Of a DNA stretch of 64,000 nucleotides, positions 50,623-59,788 are shown one piece after another. Every line of letters starts with the position of its first letter. The stretch's first letter is position 1. The notes below the pieces were generated by a model. That model did not search any database. It was not told where the DNA came from and was given only the letters and a program-made list of their open reading frames with translations. Source of the stretch: Planctomycetota bacterium (lineage in GTDB: Bacteria > Planctomycetota > UBA1135 > GCA-002686595); contig JACKHV010000001.1 in the NCBI GenBank assembly GCA_020638835.1, positions 682,001-746,000 on the forward strand. The letters are read 5' to 3'. Both the position numbers and the translations under genes were made by a program.

Positions 50623-52491
50623 ATGCGCAGAACTCTCCTGCTCGCTTCGCTCGCGGTCGTCGCGAGCCTCGCGTGGTTGCTCTGGCGAGGCGGCTCCGGG
50701 ACGGAACGGAGACTGCTCGAGCCGGGCGCGCCGGAATCGACGGACTCGTCCTCGGCCGGTGAGCTGAGGCCGGGAGACTTGCGCACCGCTTCGGACGCCT
50801 CCTCCGCGCGGAGTGCCGCTCTCGAGAGGCTCGGTCGGTCGAGCGCGGGAAACGGTAGTGCGCCGACGAGCCTCGCCGCACCCGACGCGCTCCGCTTCCG
50901 CGTCGTCGACCGCGCCGACGGGCTCCCCGTCGCCGGCGCCGTGCTCACGCCGCGCGGGATGCGCGAGGACGAGTCTCCGCTCGTGGCCGACGCCGCGGGG
51001 GACGCGAGTTGCGACCGCGATCGACTCGATCGGCGCGCGGTGCTCGAGGTGACGGCGGAGAGCTACGCGCTTGCGCTCGTCGGCATCGATCAGCGCAAGC
51101 TGGACGCGGACGCCGTCGTGGTGGTCGAACTCTCGCGCGCGGCGGCGCTCAGCGGGCGCGTGCTCGGGCTTCCGCGCGGCGCCGCGCACGAACTGATCCT
51201 GGCGACCAGCGACGTCTTCCTGCTGCAAGGGATCCGCGACGAGAAGGCAGGCGGGGAGTCACGGCAGTGGAGAGAGCCGATCGACGAAGCAGGACACTTC
51301 GCGTTCGATGGCCTTCCGCCGCAGATTCCGCTCTACGCGAGTTGGGTCGCAGGGCGCAAGGCCGGCGGGCGCTTGCAGGTCGAGCCGCTCCAGCTCGAGC
51401 CCGGGGAGCGGCGGATCGTGGAGTGGGACCTCGCGCCGAGCTGCAGCGTCGTCGGGCGCGTCGTCGACGGCACGGGGAACGCGCTGGCCGATGTCGCCGT
51501 CGAGCTGCGCCTCGGTTCGCGACCCGAGTTCTTCCACGAAGCGCCGGATAACCTGTCCGCGCGGGCCGACACCGACGAGGAGGGCGAGTATCGCATCGCC
51601 GGACTCAAAGCGGCGGAGTACGTGGTGGGCCTTCCCGTCGTGTACGACAACGAACCGATTCCGCAGTTCGCGTCGGAGGGCCACGCCGTGTCGCTCTCGG
51701 GCGGCGAGCTGCGGGTCCCCGACTTGGTCGCCTACCCTGCGGCCTACGTCCGGGGCCGCGTGATCGGAGTCGACGGGAAAGCGTCGCGCTCCGCCTTCGT
51801 CGTCGCGCGGCTGGACGACGTGAGCGCCTACGACGAGTCCGACGGCCAGGGCAACTTCTCGATCGGTCCGCTCGTGCCGCGCGAGTACGAGGTCGCGGCG
51901 CATCCGGCGGGTTCGACGGAGATCGCCTCGGAGCCCGTGCTCGTCATCGCGCCGGTCGACGACCTCGAGCTGCGGCTGCTCGAGGGCGCGGTCGTGACCG
52001 GTTCGATCGTCGACCCGCTCACCAAGTCCACGCTGGACGGCTTCGCCGCGATCCATCAGAGCGGGACCAAGGCGGCCGTGCTCGACGAAGGCCGCGGCGG
52101 ACCGCGCTTCCGCTTCGGCGCGCTGGGTCCGGGGCACTACGACTTGATCGTCGAGTCGACGGACGGTCGCGTCGGGATCCGCCGCGGCGTCGAGGTCGGT
52201 GAAGGCGAACGCGTGGACCACGTCGAGGTGCCGGTCGGTCCTGCGGGCGAGCTGCGCGTCACGCTCGGCGGCCGGACGAACGTCTTCCCGCGTGTCCATG
52301 TCGGCGAAGTCACGGTCCCCGAGTTCTCCAAGCTCGGACCGGGGGCGCATCGCTTCCGCGTGCCCGTCGGATCGGCGCTCGTCGAGCTGGTCGAGCGCGA
52401 CGGCTCGATCTCTCCGCTGCGTTGGCGCACGCTCGAGTCGCGCCTCGTGCAGGTCGCGGACGGCGAGACGACGGTCGTCGCCTTCGACTAG
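50623..52491 (+). CDS. Single-pass protein with carboxypeptidase-regulatory-like repeats (3)
   Basis: A 622-residue third copy starting at ATG 50623 (MRRTLLLASLAVVASLAWLL). Repeats include AALSGRVLGLPRGAAHELIL, CSVVGRVVDGTGNALADVAV, EGEYRIAGLKAAEYVVGLPV, AYVRGRVIGVDGKASRSAFV, GNFSIGPLVPREYEVAAHPA and AVVTGSIVDPLTKSTLDGFA. The final 60 residues (GELRVTLGG...VSTIVVAFD type) resemble the end of copies 1 and 2. It is 17 bp downstream of copy 2. Confidence 0.83.
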   Translation: MRRTLLLASLAVVASLAWLLWRGGSGTERRLLEPGAPESTDSSSAGELRPGDLRTASDASSARSAALERLGRSSAGNGSAPTSLAAPDALRFRVVDRADGLPVAGAVLTPRGMREDESPLVADAAGDASCDRDRLDRRAVLEVTAESYALALVGIDQRKLDADAVVVVELSRAAALSGRVLGLPRGAAHELILATSDVFLLQGIRDEKAGGESRQWREPIDEAGHFAFDGLPPQIPLYASWVAGRKAGGRLQVEPLQLEPGERRIVEWDLAPSCSVVGRVVDGTGNALADVAVELRLGSRPEFFHEAPDNLSARADTDEEGEYRIAGLKAAEYVVGLPVVYDNEPIPQFASEGHAVSLSGGELRVPDLVAYPAAYVRGRVIGVDGKASRSAFVVARLDDVSAYDESDGQGNFSIGPLVPREYEVAAHPAGSTEIASEPVLVIAPVDDLELRLLEGAVVTGSIVDPLTKSTLDGFAAIHQSGTKAAVLDEGRGGPRFRFGALGPGHYDLIVESTDGRVGIRRGVEVGEGERVDHVEVPVGPAGELRVTLGGRTNVFPRVHVGEVTVPEFSKLGPGAHRFRVPVGSALVELVERDGSISPLRWRTLESRLVQVADGETTVVAFD

Positions 52492-52521
52492 GAGCCTGCG
52501 TCACGAGTGTGGGACTCCTAG
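52488..52521. terminator. Shared hairpin carrying two stop codons
   Basis: CTAGGAG (52488-52494) pairs with CTCCTAG (52515-52521). The TAG of copy 3 (plus) and the TAG of the convergent hydroxylase gene (minus) sit in the two arms. Confidence 0.5.
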
Positions 52522-53468
52522 CGCTGCGTGCGGCGGAACGGATAGACCATGTCCGCCCAGATCGAGCGCACGACCGCGAGCGGCGCGACGTTCTGATCCG
52601 CACCGACGCGCGGATCCTCGACGCCGGTCGGCGGGTAGACGTCGGCGTCGCAGTGCGTGCGGAACAGGCGGTCCCAGACGCTGAAGATCACGCCGAAGTT
52701 CCTGTCCGCGTGCTCGGGCAGCGCCGAGTGGTGCACGCGGTGCGACTGCGGCGTGACGAAGACGTAGCGCAACGGACCGAAGCGACCGCGCACGTTCGCG
52801 TGGTAGAAGCGCGGCAGCCACGTCAGGAAGAGCGCGATCAGCGCCGCGTCGCCGACGCGGTCCTTCAGCTGCCCGCCGAGCACGAAGAACGGCAGGAAGG
52901 CGACGGTCTGCGCGACGAGCAGGTCGAGCGGGTGGAAGCGGGCGTCGGTGAAGGCGTTCAGCTCGCGCTGCGCGTGGTGCACGGCGTGGAACTTCCAGAA
53001 CAGCGGGACCTTGTGGCGCAGCCAGTGGTGGAACCACGCGAGGAAGTCGCCGATCAGCACCGAGAGCACGACGAGCAGGACCCAGGGCAGTCCGTCGCCG
53101 ACGTCGAGCACGAGGAACCAGAGGTGCGTGCGGAAGAGCTCGTCGAGTTCGCGCAGCCAGATGAACACGAGGATGATCGCGGCCGGCGTCAGCAGGAAGA
53201 AGTACGCGAGGTCCTGCAGGGCGCCGGCGTTGAGGCTGCGCTGCCGCGGCACGGCGGGAGCAACGCGTTCCGCGACCAGGATCAGGAGCAGCGCGAGGTA
53301 GGTGACCGGCGCGAGCAGCGGGCGCTCGATCGTGCCGGGCAGGCGCTGCACCAGCTCCACCAGCTGCTGCGGCTGACGGAGGTGCGCGAAGGCCGCGGCG
53401 CAGAGGAGCAACGCGGCGATCGTCAGCGTATCGACGGGCAGGCGTGAACTCTGGGGTTTCTCGGGCAA
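52518..53468 (-). CDS. Fatty-acid hydroxylase / sterol desaturase family protein
   Basis: A membrane di-iron enzyme of about 316 residues. Hydrophobic helices occupy the first 150 residues. The histidine clusters are HHWLRHK, HAVHHAQRELNAF and HRVHHSALPEHADRNFG, giving the eight-His set. The C-terminus VYPPTGVEDPRVGAD is common in bacterial members. Substrate (sterol, fatty acid or ether lipid) cannot be told. The start is uncertain: a TTG at 53468 is used; a CTG closer in is possible. Longer frames upstream overlap the divergent gene. Confidence 0.85.
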   Translation of the reverse strand: MPEKPQSSRLPVDTLTIAALLLCAAAFAHLRQPQQLVELVQRLPGTIERPLLAPVTYLALLLILVAERVAPAVPRQRSLNAGALQDLAYFFLLTPAAIILVFIWLRELDELFRTHLWFLVLDVGDGLPWVLLVVLSVLIGDFLAWFHHWLRHKVPLFWKFHAVHHAQRELNAFTDARFHPLDLLVAQTVAFLPFFVLGGQLKDRVGDAALIALFLTWLPRFYHANVRGRFGPLRYVFVTPQSHRVHHSALPEHADRNFGVIFSVWDRLFRTHCDADVYPPTGVEDPRVGADQNVAPLAVVRSIWADMVYPFRRTQR

Positions 53469-53570
53469 GTTCTTGCGCGCGGTGCGGGGGAGTCGCGGTC
53501 GGCTCGAGGCTCGAAGCCGGGGAAGATGATATATCCTCCGACCGACGCATCGCCTTCCCGCCGTCGCCGA

Positions 53571-55913
53571 ATGTCTCGCACCCTGCTCTCCATCGTCGCG
53601 CCGTGCTTCAACGAGGAGCAGGTCCTCGAGCGCTTCCACGCCGAGCTGGCGCGGGTCCTCGACGGACTCGACCGGCTCGACGCCGAGATCTTGCTCGTCG
53701 ACGACGGCAGCTCCGACGGAACGCTGCGCGTGATCCACGAGCTCGCGGCGCGCGACCCGCGCGTGCGACCCGTCGCGCTGCAGGAGAACCGCGGCCAGGC
53801 CGAAGCGCTGCGCGAGGGCCTGCGCGCCGCGCGCGGCGACGCGATCGTGACGCTCGACTGCGACCTGCAGCACCCGCCGGCGCTGATCGAGGAGTTCGTA
53901 CGACGCTGGCGAGCGGGCGACCACGTCGTCTCGACGCGGCGCACCGACGTCGGCGAACTCTCGCTGAAGAAGCGCGTCGGCACCTTCCTCTTCTATCGCC
54001 TACACAACTGGCTGGCGGAGACGCCGCTCGAACCCTCCAGCCCCGACTTCCGCCTCGTCTCGCGCGCCGCGCTCGGGCGCGTCGACCTCGACGACCCGCG
54101 CTTCTTCTTGCGCGGCGCGGTCGCGCGCACCGGGCTCTCGCGCAGCTTCGTCGAGTTCGATGCGCCCGAGCGCGCGGCCGGCGAGACGAAGTACAGCATG
54201 CGCAAGATGCTCGCGCTGGCTCGCGACGGATTCTTGTCGGACCCGGGCGCGCCGTCGCGGCTCGTGATGCTCGCGGGCGGGCTGCTCGTCGTCGCGGCGC
54301 TGGTGCACTTCGCGGTGATCGCGGGCGGGCTGATCTCCGGCAAGACGCCGCTCGGCGGAGTCTCGTACTGGTTCGCGACGGGGCAGCTCGGCGTCGGCGT
54401 GCTGACGGCGCTGCTCGGCGCGAGTTTCTCGCCCAAGCGCTCGAAGGGGCACCCGTTGACGGTCGGAACCGTCTTCGCGTTGATCGCGGTGGTCAGCACC
54501 TGGGCGACGGTCGCGGGACTCCCGTTCTTCTCGGAGTCCTACATCCACCTCGAGCGCGGTGCGCGGTTGCACGGGTGGTTCGCGAGCTTCGGCGCCGATC
54601 TGACGCCCTTCCGTCCGCTGCAGTGGGCGTTCTTCCAGTTCCTCACCGCGACCGGTCTCGACGATCCGGCGATCGCGCGCGTCGTCACCTACGGCCTGCA
54701 CTTCGTCAACGCGGTGCTCGTCATGCAACTCGTGCGCGCCTTCGGCGGCTCGCGCAACGCGTGCCTCGTGACCGTCGTCGTCTTCCTGGCCTTCCCGTCC
54801 GCGCGCAGCCTCGTGTGGGTCGACGCGATCAGCGGACCCGGTCGAGCGACCTTCATGCTGCTCGGGCTCCTCTGCATGCAGCGCTACTTGTCGCGGGGCG
54901 GCGCGATCGCCGCGCTCCTCGCGCTGGCGGCGCTGATCGTCGCGCTCGCCTTCCACCAGAGCGCGATGCTCCTGCCGGTGCTCTACCTGCTGCTCGCCGC
55001 GACGCAGCGCGGCCGCGAGCCGGGAACCACCTGGTTCGGCGGACTGCGGCAGTCGCTGCGCGATCCGTGGATCCTGGCGGGGCTGGCGACTTCGATCGCG
55101 TTCGCGGTCTACGTCGGCGCGCTGCGCGAAGGTCGTCACCACGGGCTGAAGCAGCTCGCGGCGATCGCGGCGAACGGCGTGCGCGCCGGCCTGGCGCTCG
55201 CGCCCGAGTGGATCCGCGTGCTCGGCGTCGACGGACTGCGCGGTGAGCACGGAACGCTCGGGACGCTGGTCGGCGGTGCGGTCGTGTTCAGCGCCGTAGC
55301 CGGCTTCGTGTGGATCGTCGTCAAGTCCGCTCCGCTCGGCCGCGTGCTGCTGCTCGGCGCCGCAGCGGACCTCGTGCTGCCGGTGATCTCGGTCGGCTTC
55401 GTGCTGCGCTACGCGTACTTCGCGGCTGCGCTCGTCGCCGTCGCGCTCGGGCTCGGCTTCCAAGCGAACCTCGGTCGACCCGAGCGGCAGCGCAGGCTCG
55501 TTCTCGGCGTGTTGGCGCTCGTCGTGTTCTGGAGCCGCGACCACTACGTCGACCTGCGCGACTGCCGCGAGGCCGGTCACGTCGTCGAGCAGGTCCTCGC
55601 CGACGCGGCGCACGCTCGCGAAGCGCTCGGCACGGACGCCGCGATCACGCTCGTCGACGCGCCCGCCTACTGGGGCGCGGAGCAGGACCTACCGGTCTTC
55701 AACTGGGGTCTGACGCCGGCGATCCGGCGCGCGGGCGTCGGCGGCAGCTGGATCACGATGCGGACCTTCGAGACCTGGACCAGCTCGGAACAGCAACACA
55801 TCGAGCCGGCGACGCTCGAGGCCTTCTTGCGCGACCGACAGCGCCCGTTGCTGGTCTTCGACCGCGAAGCGCGTCGCTGTGAGTGGTACCCGCCGCGTCC
55901 CGCGGGTCACTGA
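53571..55913 (+). CDS. Family 2 glycosyltransferase fused to a polytopic membrane domain
   Basis: A 780-residue protein. The N-terminal domain (1-230) is DPM1/ArnC-like: LSIVAPCFNEEQVLERF, LLVDDGSSDGTLRVI, NRGQAEALREGLRAARGD, TLDCDLQHPP and the late RLVSRAALGR. It transfers a sugar to a polyprenyl phosphate. Two membrane helices follow as in GtrB, then an added domain of about 450 residues with around ten helices and a short soluble end, resembling integral glycosyltransferases. Fusion of donor-making and transfer domains would couple both steps. ATG 53571 is used. It overlaps the next gene's stop by 7 bp. Confidence 0.85.
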   Translation: MSRTLLSIVAPCFNEEQVLERFHAELARVLDGLDRLDAEILLVDDGSSDGTLRVIHELAARDPRVRPVALQENRGQAEALREGLRAARGDAIVTLDCDLQHPPALIEEFVRRWRAGDHVVSTRRTDVGELSLKKRVGTFLFYRLHNWLAETPLEPSSPDFRLVSRAALGRVDLDDPRFFLRGAVARTGLSRSFVEFDAPERAAGETKYSMRKMLALARDGFLSDPGAPSRLVMLAGGLLVVAALVHFAVIAGGLISGKTPLGGVSYWFATGQLGVGVLTALLGASFSPKRSKGHPLTVGTVFALIAVVSTWATVAGLPFFSESYIHLERGARLHGWFASFGADLTPFRPLQWAFFQFLTATGLDDPAIARVVTYGLHFVNAVLVMQLVRAFGGSRNACLVTVVVFLAFPSARSLVWVDAISGPGRATFMLLGLLCMQRYLSRGGAIAALLALAALIVALAFHQSAMLLPVLYLLLAATQRGREPGTTWFGGLRQSLRDPWILAGLATSIAFAVYVGALREGRHHGLKQLAAIAANGVRAGLALAPEWIRVLGVDGLRGEHGTLGTLVGGAVVFSAVAGFVWIVVKSAPLGRVLLLGAAADLVLPVISVGFVLRYAYFAAALVAVALGLGFQANLGRPERQRRLVLGVLALVVFWSRDHYVDLRDCREAGHVVEQVLADAAHAREALGTDAAITLVDAPAYWGAEQDLPVFNWGLTPAIRRAGVGGSWITMRTFETWTSSEQQHIEPATLEAFLRDRQRPLLVFDREARRCEWYPPRPAGH

Positions 55914-57523
55914 CGTCCCTCGCGGCGCACGAACAAGCGCGCCACGTGACCGCGAGTGTTCGGGTCGTCGTCGACGACGTCCGTGCGGACGTAGTCCCGC
56001 GTGATCCAGTCGAAGAACTCGGTGTGCTCGAGGAAGCCCGCGTCGCCCTCCGCGACGATCACGAAGCGCGGCGGCGCCTCCGCGAGGTCCGCGCGCACGC
56101 GCGCGAGCTTCTCCGCGCCGGTGTCGAGCCACGAGTCGACGAACACGTGGTCGAAGACGAACAAGTAGCGCGTGGGGGAGAGCAGGCCGGTCTCGAGGTA
56201 GTAGCGCGAGTTGTTGCCCGAGGTCGCCCAGAGCGTGTCGCCGGGGCGGGCTTCGGCGAGGATCGCGGTCGCGATCGCGCTGGAGCGGAATTCGCGCGCC
56301 GCGGCGAACTTGGCGCGGAAGCGCCCGACCAAGTCCTCGCGCACGACGCCGAAGGCGACCGCGGCGAGCGCGACGACCGCGACGACGAGCCCCAGGCGCT
56401 TCGACGCGGCGGGCAGCTTCGCGCGCAGACCCTCGAGCTTCCACGCGACGAAGCCGAGCCCACAGGCCGCGAGCAGTACGAACGAGCCGACGAGCTGCAT
56501 GTAGTAGTGCCCGTATTGCCGCGGCGAGACGAGCGTGCCGAGGTAGTCCGCGGCGAGCATCGCGAGCACCGGCACGGGGAACCAGCGCGTGCGGCACAGG
56601 AACTCGCGCGAGCCGAGCGCGTACAGCCCGAGAAGTGCGGCGAGTGACGTGATCGGCACACGGCGCAGCACGTGGTCCCAGGCCGGGCGCCAGTTCGTCA
56701 CGACGCGCTCGAGCAAGCTCGCCGACGCCGCGCGGTTCGCGTCGAGGCGCGGCGCATCAGGATCCCACGCCGTCGCGACGAAGTGGTAGGTGATCGAGTC
56801 CCACCACGCGGCCGCGGCGCCGCGCGAGGCGAGCCACGTGAGCACCGCCGCGAGCGGGACGAGGCCGGCGACGATCCAGATGCCGGCGACGCGCAACGCC
56901 GCGCGCGGTTCGCCCTCGGCGCGCGGAGCGAGCAGGACGAAGGCGAGCCACGGGAGTGCGGACAGCGCGAAGGGTTCCTTGGTGAGCGCGGCGAGGCCGA
57001 AGGAGAAGCCCGCGCCGGCGACTGCGACGAGGCGCGCGCGGCCCGCGCGTGCTCCCGCCTCGACCGCACCGAGCACGCCGGCGAGCGCGAAGACGGAGGC
57101 GTACTCCTCGGTCAGGTTGCCGCCTTGGAAGACCTTGCCGCTGTAGAACTGCGCCGCGAACAGCAGCGCGGATGCGGTCGCGACGGCTCGCGAGCGTAGC
57201 GCGACCAGCGCGATGCGGAACACGCACAGCGCCGCGGCGGCTCCGAACAGCAGCTCCATCGTGCGCACGCTCTCGATCTCGCGTCCGCCCACGGCGAGCG
57301 CGAGTCCGTCGAGCAGTGTGATCCCCGGCGGCTTGGAGTCCCACGCCTCGAGGTACAGCGCCTTGCCCTGCAGCACGTGCCATCCGCACGACGCGAAGAT
57401 CCCGGAGTCGACGAGTACCGGTCCTCGCGTCGCGAGCCAGGCGAGCGTCATCGCGAAGAGCGCGCAGCCCGCCGCAAGGAGCCCGGTCGTCGGGCGACCG
57501 CGTGCGTGATCAGTCGACGTCAT
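55907..57523 (-). CDS. Polytopic glycosyltransferase (GT39-like)
   Basis: A 538-residue membrane protein of the ArnT/PMT type. The acidic loop after the first helix reads LVDSGIFASCGWHVLQGKAL and LEAWDSKPPGITLLDGLAL; the latter is the PPG-like motif near the active Asp. About 11 helices follow, with a C-terminal soluble domain (GDTLWATSGNNSRYYLETGL). It is on the minus strand with the two soluble glycosyltransferases upstream, overlapping the 57510 gene by 14 bp, so the three make one operon. Confidence 0.82.
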   Translation of the reverse strand: MTSTDHARGRPTTGLLAAGCALFAMTLAWLATRGPVLVDSGIFASCGWHVLQGKALYLEAWDSKPPGITLLDGLALAVGGREIESVRTMELLFGAAAALCVFRIALVALRSRAVATASALLFAAQFYSGKVFQGGNLTEEYASVFALAGVLGAVEAGARAGRARLVAVAGAGFSFGLAALTKEPFALSALPWLAFVLLAPRAEGEPRAALRVAGIWIVAGLVPLAAVLTWLASRGAAAAWWDSITYHFVATAWDPDAPRLDANRAASASLLERVVTNWRPAWDHVLRRVPITSLAALLGLYALGSREFLCRTRWFPVPVLAMLAADYLGTLVSPRQYGHYYMQLVGSFVLLAACGLGFVAWKLEGLRAKLPAASKRLGLVVAVVALAAVAFGVVREDLVGRFRAKFAAAREFRSSAIATAILAEARPGDTLWATSGNNSRYYLETGLLSPTRYLFVFDHVFVDSWLDTGAEKLARVRADLAEAPPRFVIVAEGDAGFLEHTEFFDWITRDYVRTDVVDDDPNTRGHVARLFVRREGRQ

Positions 57524-58628
57524 GTGCGATGCGTCGGGACGCCTGCCACGCGTCGTACCAAGCCTCGGCCGCCGCCTTCCACGTCCAGCGCTCGGCGCGC
57601 ACGCGCGCGGTCGCGAGCTGTTCGGGCGTCGACTGCAACGCGGAGCGGATCGCCGCGGCGCACGCCTTCGGATCGCCGGGGTCGAAGCTGGGTGCTTCGC
57701 GTCCGGCGACTTCGGTGAGCGCGCCGGCGCGCGAGATGGCGACGGGAACGCTCGCGCGTTGCGCCTCGAGCACGGGGATACCGAAGCCTTCGAGCTTCGA
57801 CGGGACGACGAGCGCCGCGCAGGTCGCGAGCAGGTCGGGCAGCTCGCCTTCGTCGTAGGGACCGAAGAGGTGTACGCGTTTCTCGACGCCGAGCTCGACC
57901 GCGAGCGCCGTGAGCCGTTCCTTCTCGTCGCCCTTCGCCGCGCCCGCGAGCACGAGCTGCGGCAAGCTCGGATCCGCCGCGATCGCGCGGATCAGCAGCG
58001 AGAGGTTCTTGCGCGGCTCCAAGTGACCGAGGTGCAGCAGCGGCGCGTCGGCGCGCGGCCGCCGTGGCAGCGGCTTGAAGTGGTCCGCAGCGTTGTGGAC
58101 GAGGTGTACGCGTTCCACGGGCAGCTGGAAGCGCTCGATCAGCTCCTCGCGCACGGTGCGGCTGACCGCGATCACGCCAGCCGCGTGGCGCAGCGCTTGG
58201 CCGTAGACGCGCCCCGCGATCAAGCGGCGCGAGAGCGGCGTGTGTTCCAGCGAGAGCGCGCGCAGGTCGTGCACGGTGACGACGAGCGGAACGCCGAGTT
58301 GCCGCGGCACGGGGAAGTGCGCGGTGTGCACCAAGTCGTAGGCTTCGCCGGCTTCCTGCGCCTCGAACAAGCGGTGGCGGATCGCGCGACCTTCGGTGAC
58401 GGCGCGCAGGATCGGCGGGCCGGCGGGCACCTCGGACTCGAGCACGCGCGCTTCCGGCGGCAAGTCGAAGGCCACGCCGCCCATGCCGGCGAGCACGTCG
58501 AGCCGCCCGCCTTCCGACGCGAGCCGGCGCGCGAGGATCGGCAACAGCTCTGCGTTGTGACGGCGCACGCCGCCGGCGGGTTGGCCGAGCACGGCGCCGG
58601 CGAGCAGCACGCGCAGCGGTTCGCTCAC
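57510..58628 (-). CDS. Family 4 glycosyltransferase (1)
   Basis: A 372-residue soluble GT-B enzyme starting with GTG (58628) overlapping the stop of the gene upstream (GTGA). N-terminal Gly-rich loop GAVLGQPAGGVRRHN; mid DLVHTAHFPVPRQLG and VTVHDLRALSLEHTP; C-terminal nucleotide-sugar part HLGHLEPRKNLSLLIRAI and PSKLEGFGIPVLEAQRASVP. These match the WcaJ-independent mannosyl/glucosyl transferases of surface polysaccharide clusters. Confidence 0.88.
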   Translation of the reverse strand: MSEPLRVLLAGAVLGQPAGGVRRHNAELLPILARRLASEGGRLDVLAGMGGVAFDLPPEARVLESEVPAGPPILRAVTEGRAIRHRLFEAQEAGEAYDLVHTAHFPVPRQLGVPLVVTVHDLRALSLEHTPLSRRLIAGRVYGQALRHAAGVIAVSRTVREELIERFQLPVERVHLVHNAADHFKPLPRRPRADAPLLHLGHLEPRKNLSLLIRAIAADPSLPQLVLAGAAKGDEKERLTALAVELGVEKRVHLFGPYDEGELPDLLATCAALVVPSKLEGFGIPVLEAQRASVPVAISRAGALTEVAGREAPSFDPGDPKACAAAIRSALQSTPEQLATARVRAERWTWKAAAEAWYDAWQASRRIAHDVD

Positions 58629-59665
58629 GCGAGTTCCTCCCACACCGCCTCGATGCCTTCCGCGGTGCGCGACCACGGGAACTCGCGCGCGCGATCCGGC
58701 AAGACGTAGCGCAGCGCCTCGCGCCCCTCGATCGCGCGGCGCATGCCGTCGGCCACCGAGTCGGCGTCCTGCGCGTCGACGCGGATCGCGCCCGGCCCGC
58801 CGACTTCCGCCTGCGCGCTGTCCGCGGGAACGACGACGGGCGTGCCGCAGCCGAGCGCTTCGAGCACGGGCAGCGCGAAGCCTTCCGACGCCGACAGCAC
58901 GCAGACGCCGGACGCGAGCCGCAACAAGCCGGGCCAGTCCGCTTCCGGGATCGTGCCGGGCGTCGACACGAAGCGCGAGAGTCCGAGCTTCTGCACCAGA
59001 CCCAAGTCGCTGCGCAAGTCCGCGGTGTGTTCGCCGCTGACGATCAAGTTCGCCTTCGGTCCGCCCGTCGCGTGCAGTCGCGCGAGGCCGCGGACGCAGA
59101 GCGCGAGGCGCTTCTTCGCGCGCACCGCCCCGGGCGCGATCAGGAACGGACCCTCGGGGATGCGATACTTGCCGAGCAGCACTTCGTCGACGACGCCGGC
59201 CGGCGGTTCCTCACAGAACTCCTCGCCGACGCCCCATGGGAGCACGCGCAGCTTGTTCGCGCCCGGCAGCACACGCCGCCGCAGGTCGCGCGCGGTGAAC
59301 TCGGTCGCGGTCACGACGCGGTCGGCGAACAGCGGACCGAAAGCGGCCCACGCCTTGTGCCTCCAATCCGCGTTCTCCTTGCACCCGTGCCGCCACGGCA
59401 GCTCGTGGATCGTCTGCACGCGACGCCCGGAACCGCCGCGCGGGAAGGCGGACAGGAAGGAGTGGATGCCGTGCAGACGATCGCGCTCCACACGCGAACC
59501 GAGCGCGCCGCGCCAGCGCGAGAGCGGCTCCTCCGGCCGCGGCTCGAGCCGCACGACTTCGAGCCGCCCACGCTCCTCCAAGGCTTCGACCGCCGACCGC
59601 ACGAGACGCACGATACCGGGCGGGAAAGGGCGGACGAGGGGGGAAGTGTCGAAGCCGACGCGCAT
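58625..59665 (-). CDS. Family 4 glycosyltransferase (2)
   Basis: A 346-residue GT-B protein starting at ATG 59665 (MRVGFDTSPLVRPFPPGIVR). C-terminal signature SASEGFALPVLEALGCGTPV, with FLIAPGAVRAKKRLALCVRG as the basic linker that binds the nucleotide phosphate. It begins the minus-strand glycosyltransferase operon. Palindrome P1 (59685-59785) lies just upstream of its start. The longer frame into P1 is rejected. Confidence 0.87.
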   Translation of the reverse strand: MRVGFDTSPLVRPFPPGIVRLVRSAVEALEERGRLEVVRLEPRPEEPLSRWRGALGSRVERDRLHGIHSFLSAFPRGGSGRRVQTIHELPWRHGCKENADWRHKAWAAFGPLFADRVVTATEFTARDLRRRVLPGANKLRVLPWGVGEEFCEEPPAGVVDEVLLGKYRIPEGPFLIAPGAVRAKKRLALCVRGLARLHATGGPKANLIVSGEHTADLRSDLGLVQKLGLSRFVSTPGTIPEADWPGLLRLASGVCVLSASEGFALPVLEALGCGTPVVVPADSAQAEVGGPGAIRVDAQDADSVADGMRRAIEGREALRYVLPDRAREFPWSRTAEGIEAVWEELA

Positions 59666-59684
59666 GGGGGGGGAGACTCTACAG

Positions 59685-59785
59685 GAACGTACCGTGCCGT
59701 AACTGATTCGACCGCGATCGCCGCTCACGGCCATCCAGGCCGCGAGCGGCGATCGCGGTCGAATCAGTTACGGCACGGTACGTTC
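59685..59785. repeat. Palindromic element P1 (101 bp)
   Basis: Two perfectly complementary 42-nt arms (beginning GAACGTACCGTGCCGTAACT) flank a 17-nt centre that itself can pair (CGGCC-ATCCA-GGCCG). The core is shared with the element at 63514. It ends 3 bp before the stop codon of the minus-strand gene at 59789, so it could also serve as its terminator. Its size and form resemble a MITE or a REP-like element. Confidence 0.9.
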
Positions 59786-59788
59786 TCA

